Shown here: positions 33,013 to 40,470 of the stretch, one piece after another
How positions within the stretch are numbered: the first letter of the stretch is position 1
Layout: each line of letters begins with the position of its first letter
Assembly: GCF_001509475.1 (NCBI RefSeq)
Contig: NZ_LLZG01000288.1
Location: forward strand, 1 to 64,000
Source: Streptomyces regalis
GTDB taxonomy: Bacteria > Actinomycetota > Actinomycetes > Streptomycetales > Streptomycetaceae
Direction of reading: 5' to 3'
Length of the DNA: 64,000 nucleotides
Position numbers and translations under genes: made by a program
Notes under the pieces: model-generated
The model's input: the letters and a program-made list of their open reading frames with translations, nothing else
Told to the model about the DNA's origin: nothing
Databases searched by the model: none

Positions 33013-33411
33013 GTGAACGAGGCAAACGAACTCCCCTACCAACGCGACCAGTTCTACGTACGCGACCGCCGATCCATCCCCAGGGCACGACGCTCGGCGA
33101 GCTGGGCCCTCACCCACTGGGGCCTCGCCGACTGGGACCGAGCCGACGACGCCCTGCTCTGCGTCAGTGAACTGGCAACCAACGCCCTCCTCCACGGCGT
33201 CCCACCCGGCCGCGGCTTCCTCCTTCGCGTTCGCTACGACCGTGACGTCCTCCGCGTCGAAGTGCACGACAGCGGAACCGGCGTACCCCGGATCCCGGAT
33301 GACCCCGACGAGGGCGGCCGCGGCCTGTTCCTGGTTGCCGCGCTGGCCGACAAGTGGGGCGTGGGGGAGCGGAACCCCGGCAAGGTCGTGTGGGCGGAGT
33401 TCGCGGTGTAG
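33013..33411 (+). CDS. HATPase-fold ATP-binding protein (RsbW/anti-sigma-like)
   Basis: A 132-residue histidine-kinase-like ATPase domain. The N box is ELATNALLHG (near 52-61), the G1 motif VHDSGTGVP near 91, and G2 DEGGRGLFLVAALAD near 104. Such single-domain proteins usually sequester sigma factors or phosphorylate anti-anti-sigma factors. It starts at GTG 33013. Next to the XRE/DUF397 pair it completes a common Streptomyces three-gene group. Confidence 0.85.
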   Translation: MNEANELPYQRDQFYVRDRRSIPRARRSASWALTHWGLADWDRADDALLCVSELATNALLHGVPPGRGFLLRVRYDRDVLRVEVHDSGTGVPRIPDDPDEGGRGLFLVAALADKWGVGERNPGKVVWAEFAV

Positions 33412-33560
33412 GCACCCTTGTGCAATTCCTGTGGAGGCCTCAATCTTTCGGCTGGCGCACAGGCGCGGCCCAGGAGATTGACATGCTCCTGTCGCTCCAT
33501 CGTTCCATCGCTCCCGTGCACCCCCCACCAGCGCACCACCGATTGAGGAGGACCCCTCAG

Positions 33561-35126
33561 ATGGCAGTGATGCGTAACACCCGGCGAAGACTGACCGTGC
33601 TCAGCGCGGCGGCCACCGCGGTACTCGCCGCAGGCCTCGTCTCCGCTCTCCCCGCCGCGGCCGCCCCCGAAGGCCGTATCCAGTACGCGGGCGCGGCCAA
33701 CGCCGTGGCCGACAGCTACATCGTGACCCTCAAGCCGGGCGCGGCGCGCGCCGGTTCCGCCGAGGGCAAGGCGATAGCCAAGGAGTACGGCGCCACCATC
33801 GAGCGCACGTACAAGAAGGCCCTGAACGGCTACGCGATCGAGGCCTCGGCGACCGAGGCGAAGCGACTCGCCGCCGATCCGGCCGTCGCCTCCGTCGTCC
33901 AGAACCGCACGTTCAGCATCAACGCGACGCAGGCCAACCCGCCCTCCTGGGGCCTGGACCGCATCGACCAGCGCAACCTCCCGCGCGACAACTCCTACAC
34001 CTACCCGGACTCGGCCGGGCAGGGCGTGACCGCGTACGTCATCGACACCGGCGTCCGCATCACCCACAGCGACTTCGGCGGCCGTGCCTCCTACGGCTAC
34101 GACGCCGTCGACAACGACAACACCGCCCAGGACGGCCACGGCCACGGCACGCACGTCGCGGGCACGGTCGCCGGGTCGTCGTACGGCGTCGCCAAGAAGG
34201 CGAAGATCGTCGGCGTCCGGGTGCTGAACAACTCCGGCGAGGGCACCACCGCCCAGGTCGTCGCCGGCATCGACTGGGTCGCCCAGAACGCGGTCAAGCC
34301 GGCCGTCGCCAACATGTCCCTCGGCGGCGGCGCCGACACCGCCCTCGACACGGCCGTACGCAACGCCATCGCCGCCGGCGTCACCTTCGCCGTCGCCGCC
34401 GGCAACGAGTCGACCAACGCCTCCACCAGGTCGCCCGCACGCGTCACCGAGGCCATCACGGTCGGCGCCACGACCAACACGGACGCCAAGGCGAGCTACT
34501 CCAACTACGGCACGGTGCTCGACCTGTTCGCGCCGGGCTCGTCCATCACCTCGACCTGGAACACGAGCGACTCGGCGACCAACACCATCTCCGGTACGTC
34601 GATGGCGACCCCGCACGTCGCGGGCGCGGCCGCGCTCTACCTCGCCGCCAACCCCTCGGCCACCCCGTCCCAGGTCTCCTCGGCCCTGACGTCCGCCGCC
34701 ACGACCGGCGTCGTCACCAGCCCCGGCACGGGCTCGCCCAACCGCCTCCTGTACGTCGGCGGCGGCACGACCACCCCGCCCGGCCCGCGCTTCGAGAACA
34801 CCGGCGACTACACGATCAGCGACAACTCCACGGTCGAGTCCCCGGTGACGGTCTCCGGCGTCTCCGGCAACGCGCCCTCGGCCCTGGCCGTCGAGGTCCA
34901 CATCGTCCACACCTACATCGGCGACCTCCAGGTCCAGCTGATCGCCCCGGACGGCACGGCGTACACGCTGAAGTCGTACGGCACGGGCGGAAGTTCGGAC
35001 AACATCGACACCACGTACTCGGTGAATGCCTCCTCCGAGGCCGCCAACGGCACGTGGAAGCTGCGCGTGAGCGACAACGCGAACTACGACACCGGGCGGA
35101 TCGACGCCTGGGCGCTGCAGTTCTAG
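33561..35126 (+). CDS. Secreted subtilisin-like serine protease (S8) with P-domain
   Basis: A 521-residue secreted protease. A signal peptide (about 1-35, cleaved after AAA) is followed by an inhibitor I9 propeptide (about 50-125, DSYIVTLKPGA), then the S8 catalytic domain: Asp in VIDTGVR, His in GHGTHVAGTVAG, oxyanion Asn in AAGNES and Ser in GTSMATPHVAGA. A C-terminal proprotein-convertase P/Homo B domain (about 415-520) ends in DAWALQF. GAGGAGGA lies eight bases before the ATG at 33561. It is convergent with a serpin gene. Confidence 0.92.
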   Translation: MAVMRNTRRRLTVLSAAATAVLAAGLVSALPAAAAPEGRIQYAGAANAVADSYIVTLKPGAARAGSAEGKAIAKEYGATIERTYKKALNGYAIEASATEAKRLAADPAVASVVQNRTFSINATQANPPSWGLDRIDQRNLPRDNSYTYPDSAGQGVTAYVIDTGVRITHSDFGGRASYGYDAVDNDNTAQDGHGHGTHVAGTVAGSSYGVAKKAKIVGVRVLNNSGEGTTAQVVAGIDWVAQNAVKPAVANMSLGGGADTALDTAVRNAIAAGVTFAVAAGNESTNASTRSPARVTEAITVGATTNTDAKASYSNYGTVLDLFAPGSSITSTWNTSDSATNTISGTSMATPHVAGAAALYLAANPSATPSQVSSALTSAATTGVVTSPGTGSPNRLLYVGGGTTTPPGPRFENTGDYTISDNSTVESPVTVSGVSGNAPSALAVEVHIVHTYIGDLQVQLIAPDGTAYTLKSYGTGGSSDNIDTTYSVNASSEAANGTWKLRVSDNANYDTGRIDAWALQF

Positions 35127-35133
35127 CCCAGGA

Positions 35134-35158
35134 TCAGTAGCCCCTCAGTAGCCCCTCA
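35134..35158. repeat. Short direct repeat between protease and serpin genes
   Basis: AGTAGCCCCTC occurs twice in tandem, with a third partial AGTAG that reaches the serpin stop codon. It fills most of the 29-bp convergent gap; no hairpin terminator is seen. Confidence 0.6.
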
Positions 35159-36400
35159 GTAGTCCTCCTCGTCCTCGCGGAACGGCTCCGGGTCCATGAC
35201 CCAGCCGGCCGCGAGGACGAGCCGCGTGTGGCGGTGCAGGGCCAGGAAGCCGAAGGGGCGGTCGAAGGTGGCCTGAATGCCGGTGGTGACCCAGCGGAGG
35301 GCGGGCGGGGCGCCGCCGGCGACGACGGAGAAGGCCGTCACCGCGGCCGCACGGAAGCCCAGATTGCCGAACTTCGCCATTGTGGCCTGCTGGGCCGACC
35401 CGATGGCCAGGGGGAAGTCGCTGATGCCGGGGAAATGGCCACGGCCGATGTCCATCGCCGCCGTCAGACCGAAGACCCGGTGCAGCTCCAGCAGATCGTG
35501 CTGCGCGCTCATGTCGAACGCCACCGTCTCCACCTCCAGCGTCGGCGGTACCGGACGCGTGCTGCGCTTCTTCACCACCCGCAGTCCCGGTCCCACTTCC
35601 CCGTAAGGCAGTTGGGGCCCCGGCAGCACCGGCCACCTGCGCGCCAGGATGTCCACCCCGGCCCCCAGCACCTGCCCGGCCGTCATTCCTTCCTCGCCCA
35701 GCAGCAGATGCACGTCGACGGCGTTGTCGCCCAGCACCTTCAGTTCGGTGACGTGCCCTGTCGGCGTGTCCGCGACCCCGACCCGGTCCAGCAGCTCGCT
35801 CCGCCGGCGCAACCCGAGCAGCGTCCGGTCGCTCCAGGGCCCGGTCTCCGGCGTCATCGGGCAGTCCCGGAACGGCCGCAGCCACTCCGTCCGCAGCGCC
35901 AGCGCACTCGCCAGCACCATCTCGGTGTCCTCGTCCAGCAGGACGGGCATCTCTTCGATCAGCCCACCCGTCCGCTGCGCCGCCCAGGCGTCCAGCGCGG
36001 CCTTGTCGGCCCCCGCGTCCCCCGTCAGCACCCCGTGCGCCTCGGAGGGCAGCCCCGCCTCCCACCGCTCCCGCAGTTCCAGCGTCCGCCTGGTCCACAG
36101 CCCGAGCGCCGAGTCCAGCCCCCGCATCGCCCCCATCGCGCCCAGCAACTCCCGCGCCGCACCCGTTGCCTCGTCCGCCGGAAGACCCACCGCGTCCGCC
36201 AGTTCAGCACGGGCGGTGCCGCCCGCCCCGTCCGCCAGGAAGGCGAGCAACGGCCACACGCCCGCCGCCGAGAAGACCGTGCCGCCCTCGGAACCCCCGG
36301 CGGCCTCCGGCCCCTCAGCCGACCCCGCCGCGCCCGTCGCCCCCGCCCACCGCGCCGTCAGCCCGTTGGCTGCCCGGATCGTCGTTTTCGTAACCCCCAT
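35156..36400 (-). CDS. Serpin-family protein
   Basis: A 414-residue serpin (I4 family). The fold is suggested by the helical N-terminal half (TVFSAAGVWPLLAFLADGA), the central FDMSAQHDLLELHRVFGLTAAMDIG region, and the C-terminal ATFDRPFGFLALHRHTRLVLAAGWVMDP, which matches the conserved serpin end. The reactive loop should lie in FRAAAVTAFSVVAGGAPP. The hinge lacks the usual Glu-Glu-Gly-Thr pattern, so inhibitory activity is not certain. No signal peptide is seen, so it is probably cytoplasmic. It is convergent with a secreted subtilisin. Confidence 0.8.
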   Translation of the reverse strand: MGVTKTTIRAANGLTARWAGATGAAGSAEGPEAAGGSEGGTVFSAAGVWPLLAFLADGAGGTARAELADAVGLPADEATGAARELLGAMGAMRGLDSALGLWTRRTLELRERWEAGLPSEAHGVLTGDAGADKAALDAWAAQRTGGLIEEMPVLLDEDTEMVLASALALRTEWLRPFRDCPMTPETGPWSDRTLLGLRRRSELLDRVGVADTPTGHVTELKVLGDNAVDVHLLLGEEGMTAGQVLGAGVDILARRWPVLPGPQLPYGEVGPGLRVVKKRSTRPVPPTLEVETVAFDMSAQHDLLELHRVFGLTAAMDIGRGHFPGISDFPLAIGSAQQATMAKFGNLGFRAAAVTAFSVVAGGAPPALRWVTTGIQATFDRPFGFLALHRHTRLVLAAGWVMDPEPFREDEEDY

Positions 36401-36493
36401 TACGTCCCCCCTCGCCCCCCGCTTACCATTCGCCCAGTCGTACGCCAGTTCCCGCCGCTCGGCACCGCCGCCTGAACCAGGAGCACGGTACCC

Positions 36494-37711
36494 GTGTCCA
36501 TACCTCCGCCCTCCGGGCCCCAGCAGCCACAGGGGCCCCCGGAGCAGCCCCAAGGGCAGTACGCGCAGGGCCAGTACCCACCGCCGTCGCCGTACCCCTA
36601 CGGCGCACCCGGCGCCTCGGGACCGTACGCGTACCCGTACCACCCCTACGGCCCCTACGGCCGCCCCACGCCCGTCAACGGCTTCGCCATCGGCGCCCTC
36701 GTCCTCGGCATCCTCTGCTTCGTGCCGGCCCTGGGGCTGGTGCTGGGGCTGATCGCGCTGGCGCAGATCAAGAAGAAGGGCGAGCGCGGCAAGGGCATGG
36801 CGATCGCCGGATCCGTGCTGTCCTCCGTAGGGCTCGCACTGTGGGCGCTGGCGCTGTCCACGGGCTCCGCCTCCGACTTCTGGGACGGCTTCAGGGACGC
36901 CGCGAACGGCCAGGGCACCGCCTACGCGCTCGCCAAGGGCGACTGCTTCGACACGCCCACCGGCAACCTGGAGGGCGACGCCTACGACGTCGACGAGGTG
37001 CCCTGCGCCCGCGAGCACGACGGCGAGGTGTTCGCCGTCGTCACGCTCCCGGGCGGCTCCTTCCCGGGCGACGACGAGGTCGAGCGGACCGCGGACGACA
37101 AGTGCTACGCGCTCCAGGACGGTTACGCCATGGACCCCTGGGCCGTACCGGACGACGTGGACGTCTACTACCTCGTCCCGTCCCGGCAGAGCTGGCGCCT
37201 CGGCGATCGCGAGATCACCTGCCTGTTCGGCAGCACGGCGGACAACGGCACGCTGACCGGCTCGCTGCGCGGCGACTCCACGACCCTCGACGCGGACCAG
37301 ATCGCGTTCCTTTCCGCGACCAACGCCATTGACACCGCGCTGTACGAGGAGCCCGAGGACTACCCCGAGGACGACCTGGCGGCGAACCGGGCCTGGGCGA
37401 AGGACGTCCACGCGGAGCTCGGCGAACAGATCGAGGCATTGCGCGGGCACACCTGGCCGGCCGGTGCGAAGCGGCCGGTCGCCGACCTGATCGAGGAGAT
37501 GGAGGACGCCCGCAAGGACTGGGCGCGAGCGGCCGCGGCCACCGACGTGGACACGTACTACACGCACTACGACAACGGCTACGAGTACGTCGACGGCCCC
37601 ACGACCGTCACCGCCCGCAAGGCTCTGGGCCTGGACACCACGGCGCCGACGTACGAGGACGACTCCGAGAGCGCCGACGACAGCGGAAGTGCGGGCGGCA
37701 TCGAGGTGTGA
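36494..37711 (+). CDS. DUF4190 membrane protein with extracytoplasmic C-terminal domain
   Basis: A 405-residue protein. A Pro/Gln/Tyr-rich cytoplasmic tail (1-55) is followed by a DUF4190 unit with two membrane helices (about 60-90 and 100-120). The rest is outside, with Cys pairs (GDCFDTP, VPCAREH, DKCYAL, ITCLFG) as in septum-formation-like DUF4190 proteins of Streptomyces. A helical acidic C-terminus follows. It starts at GTG 36494 and is divergent from the serpin gene. No specific role is known. Confidence 0.75.
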   Translation: MSIPPPSGPQQPQGPPEQPQGQYAQGQYPPPSPYPYGAPGASGPYAYPYHPYGPYGRPTPVNGFAIGALVLGILCFVPALGLVLGLIALAQIKKKGERGKGMAIAGSVLSSVGLALWALALSTGSASDFWDGFRDAANGQGTAYALAKGDCFDTPTGNLEGDAYDVDEVPCAREHDGEVFAVVTLPGGSFPGDDEVERTADDKCYALQDGYAMDPWAVPDDVDVYYLVPSRQSWRLGDREITCLFGSTADNGTLTGSLRGDSTTLDADQIAFLSATNAIDTALYEEPEDYPEDDLAANRAWAKDVHAELGEQIEALRGHTWPAGAKRPVADLIEEMEDARKDWARAAAATDVDTYYTHYDNGYEYVDGPTTVTARKALGLDTTAPTYEDDSESADDSGSAGGIEV

Positions 37712-37805
37712 GCGCGGCTATAGCGGGGAGAAAGTGCCTGCGCAAAGCCCTCCGTAAGCGCAAGTCATCACATCGAGTGATTCTCTGGCCTTTGCTTGCA
37801 TGAGA

Positions 37806-37842
37806 CAACCCACGGTTGCCACGCTGTTGCTGTCTGTACAAC
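37806..37842. promoter_or_regulatory. Two inverted repeats upstream of the GntR gene
   Basis: CAACC-CAC-GGTTG (37806-37818) and GTTG-N9-CAAC (37826-37842) lie within 55 bp of the regulator start. They share the CAAC/GTTG half-site, suggesting one autoregulatory operator type. Confidence 0.4.
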
Positions 37843-37858
37843 CTGATGGGAGCGGCCA

Positions 37859-38611
37859 GTGACTTTCGGTGAGCAGCCGGCGTACCTGCGCGTCGCGGGT
37901 GATCTCCGCAAGAAGATCGTCAACGGTTCGCTGCCACCGCACACCCGCCTCCCGTCCCAGGCCAGGATCCGCGAGGAGTACGGCGTCTCGGACACCGTCG
38001 CGCTGGAGGCACGCAAGGTACTGATGGCCGAGGGGCTGGTCGAGGGCCGCTCCGGCTCCGGGACGTACGTCCGTGAGCGCCCCGTCCCCCGCAGGATCTC
38101 CCGCTCCGGCTTCCGCCCGCCGAGCGGTGCCACCCCCTTCCGCCAGGAGCAGTCCGACGGCGAGGCGCGCGGCACCTGGGAGTCCAGCAGCGAGCAGGCC
38201 GAGGCGAGCGTCGCCGTCGCCGAGCGGCTCGCCATCCGCCCCGGCGACCGCGTCATGTGCACGAGGTACGTCTTCCGGGACGCCGGCGAGACGATGATGC
38301 TCTCCACGTCCTGGGAGCCCCTCGCCGTCACCGGCCGTACGCCCGTGATGCTGCCCGAGGAGGGCCCGCTCGGCGGCATGGGCGTCGTCGAGCGCATGGC
38401 GGCCATCGACGTCGTCGTGGACAACGTCACGGAGGAGGTGGGCGCGCGCCCCGGCCTGGCGGAGGAGCTGCTGGCGTTGGGCGGCGTCCCCGGCCATGTG
38501 GTCCTGGTCATCCAGCGCACGTACTACGCGTCCGGCCGCCCCGTGGAGACGGCGGACGTGGTGATCCCGGCGGACCGCTACCGGGTCGCCTACCACCTCC
38601 CGGTGAAGTAG
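37859..38611 (+). CDS. GntR-family regulator with UTRA domain (HutC subfamily)
   Basis: A 250-residue regulator. The winged helix occupies about 8-72 (YLRVAGDLRKKIVNGSLPPHTRLPS is split here as LRVAGDLRKKI and LPSQARI), ending with the GSGTYV wing. The UTRA effector domain spans about 105-245. It starts at GTG 37859 with GATGGGAG upstream. No metabolic operon is adjacent, so its ligand is unknown. Confidence 0.85.
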   Translation: MTFGEQPAYLRVAGDLRKKIVNGSLPPHTRLPSQARIREEYGVSDTVALEARKVLMAEGLVEGRSGSGTYVRERPVPRRISRSGFRPPSGATPFRQEQSDGEARGTWESSSEQAEASVAVAERLAIRPGDRVMCTRYVFRDAGETMMLSTSWEPLAVTGRTPVMLPEEGPLGGMGVVERMAAIDVVVDNVTEEVGARPGLAEELLALGGVPGHVVLVIQRTYYASGRPVETADVVIPADRYRVAYHLPVK

Positions 38612-38956
38612 CGCACTCGATGGTGAAGTAGCGCACACCTTCACGGCAGTTGCCTCCGCCCGAGCTCCAACTCCCGCCTCCCTCATCGCCGTTGGAATCT
38701 GGCCGATTTCGCAGGTCGTAACGGGCGTGTTCGATATGCCCGTGACCGGATGCGTCGACGTCTGCGCACGGCGCATTCGATGCCGTGCGCCCCCTGCGAC
38801 TTGGCTGGTTGCGTACCTCTTTGTGAAAAGCCGTATTCGCTGCGTAAAGGTTAGGCGTAGGCTCGGGCATATGCGGATTGCGGTTTCCTTAGCGGGCGGG
38901 GCACGGCACAGGCCGCGAGCCGGGCGGTCGTGGGCGGGAAGGAGCAGTGGGGCGCG
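38612..38956. other. 345-bp gap without a supported gene
   Basis: No coding frame with a credible ribosome site or codon bias is seen. The last 100 bases are relatively AT-rich (TTTGTGAAAAGCC, GTAAAGGTTAGGCGTAGG) and include a TAGGCT -10-like hexamer near 38862, so a promoter for the small SPOR-like gene is likely. Confidence 0.4.
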
Positions 38957-39148
38957 ATGAACGACAGCACGATCACTCTTCCCTGGCTCGTCGTCCGACA
39001 GGACGACAACGGCAATCGCTATCGCGTGGGCCGGTACGCGACACGGGCGGAGGCCCAGAAGATCGCGGACAGCCTCGACAACCGCGGACACAAGCAGCTG
39101 TACTGGGTCGAGCGGGTCGCGCAGAACGGGGCCGGGGCCGACAGCTGA
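38957..39148 (+). CDS. Small SPOR-domain-like protein
   Basis: A 63-residue protein conserved in Streptomyces as I remember it. The sequence WLVVRQDDNGNRYRVGRY then TRAEAQKIADSL resembles one SPOR-type beta-alpha unit. It has no signal or membrane segment. GGAAGGAG is upstream of the ATG at 38957. The function is unknown. It is followed 29 bases later by a Nudix gene. Confidence 0.75.
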   Translation: MNDSTITLPWLVVRQDDNGNRYRVGRYATRAEAQKIADSLDNRGHKQLYWVERVAQNGAGADS

Positions 39149-39177
39149 CGTACCCCTGCTCCCGTAGGCTCCGGCGC

Positions 39178-39585
39178 ATGACGGAACGGATCGTGGTCGG
39201 TGCCGCGCTGTTGGAGGGGCGCCGCCTGCTCGCGGCCCGGCGCAGCGCGCCCGAGGAACTGGCCGGGCGCTGGGAGCTGCCCGGCGGGAAGGTCGAACCC
39301 GGTGAGGCGCCCGAGGCGGCGCTCGTGCGGGAGCTGCGGGAGGAACTCGGCGTGGACGCCGAGGTGGTCGAGCGCGTGCCGGGGCAGTGGCCCCTGAAGT
39401 CGCCGTACGTCCTGCAGGTGTGGGTGGCCTGTCTCCTCCCCGGCAGCGGCGAACCCAAGCCCCTCCAGGATCACGACGAGCTGCGCTGGCTGGCGCCCGG
39501 GGAACTCTGGGACGTGGACTGGCTGGAGCCGGACGTGCCGGCGGTCCGGGAGGTGGCAGGCCGGCTGGGGGCGGCGGGTGCCTGA
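39178..39585 (+). CDS. Nudix hydrolase (MutT type)
   Basis: A 135-residue Nudix hydrolase. The Nudix box spans about 38-60, from GGKVEPGE through RELREELGV, with all metal-binding Glu present. Size and the nearby LPGG are typical of MutT-like 8-oxo-dGTP or (deoxy)nucleotide pyrophosphatases. The substrate is not determined from sequence. Confidence 0.88.
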   Translation: MTERIVVGAALLEGRRLLAARRSAPEELAGRWELPGGKVEPGEAPEAALVRELREELGVDAEVVERVPGQWPLKSPYVLQVWVACLLPGSGEPKPLQDHDELRWLAPGELWDVDWLEPDVPAVREVAGRLGAAGA

Positions 39586-39673
39586 GTCCGGAGACGGGGG
39601 GGGCACCTGAGCCCGGAGGCGGGGGCTTGCCCGAGTCGGGATGCGGGGGCTGTCTGAGCCAGGCGGGGGTAGT
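39581..39673 (+). repeat. Degenerate tandem repeat of about 24 bp after the Nudix gene
   Basis: Units beginning CCTGAGTCCGGAGACGGG, CCTGAGCCCGGAGGCGGG, CCCGAGTCGGGATGCGGG and CTGAGCCAGGCGGGGG start at 39581, 39606, 39630 and 39654. The first contains the Nudix stop codon. Confidence 0.7.
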
Positions 39674-39773
39674 TGAGTCACCGAATCCCCCGTGCGGTAC
39701 TGCCTGCCGAATATCGGGTATGTGCCCATTAACCCCATGAAACCGGACGTGGGGGCATCCGCTGGCCCGGGAA

Positions 39774-40184
39774 GTGATCGGCGTGATCGACTCCGAAGGC
39801 GTCTGCGCCGAGTGGACCTTTCCCGCAGAGGCGGGTGCCGTGCGTGCCGCTCGGGCCGCCGTTCGCGGCCGGCTGCGCGACTGGGGCCTGGACAGCCTCG
39901 CCGACATCACGGCGCTGCTGGTCAGCGAGCTCGTGACCAACTCCCTGCGGCATGCGACGGGCCCCATCGGCGTACGCCTGGTACGCCCCGCCGATCTCGG
40001 CGACGTCCTCCTGGTCGAGGTCTCCGACCCCCTCCCCGACCCGCCCCTCGAACGCGTCGCCGCCCTCGAGGACGAGAGCGGCCGTGGACTCCAACTCGTG
40101 GCGCACTCCTCGCGCCGATGGGGAACCAGGCCGGGGCGGAACACGGGCAAGACGGTGTGGTTCGAGCTCGTGGTGCCGCGGTGA
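39774..40184 (+). CDS. HATPase-fold ATP-binding protein (anti-sigma-like)
   Basis: A 136-residue single-domain ATPase. The N box is LLVSELVTNSLRHA (about 48-61), G1 is VSDPLPDPP near 84 and G2 is DESGRGLQLVAHSS near 98. It resembles RsbW/SpoIIAB-like regulators and the C-terminal domain of the SpoIIE-type protein encoded next (40471). The GTG at 39774 or the in-frame GTG at 39783 may be used. Confidence 0.83.
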   Translation: MIGVIDSEGVCAEWTFPAEAGAVRAARAAVRGRLRDWGLDSLADITALLVSELVTNSLRHATGPIGVRLVRPADLGDVLLVEVSDPLPDPPLERVAALEDESGRGLQLVAHSSRRWGTRPGRNTGKTVWFELVVPR

Positions 40185-40470
40185 CCGCCGCTCGCTCTAC
40201 AACCCGTCAGTACACGTCCACCGCGGTGTACGCCGGTCCTCGCTCTGTCGATCGAATGGTTCAGGCCAGTGGCAGTTGGCGAGCCCGGTGATTCGACTGC
40301 GTGTCCGCTGGTTAGAAGACTGGAAGTGTTTCCGCGGCCGGGACCGAAAACCATCGGGAACGTGCTGTGATCGTGAACACCGTGTTGTGCGGGGCCGTAG
40401 TGCTGGATACTGCGGGCAGCCGCTGCCGGTGACCGGTGCCGGACGCGGTGAGCTGGAGGGGACGGTTCGC

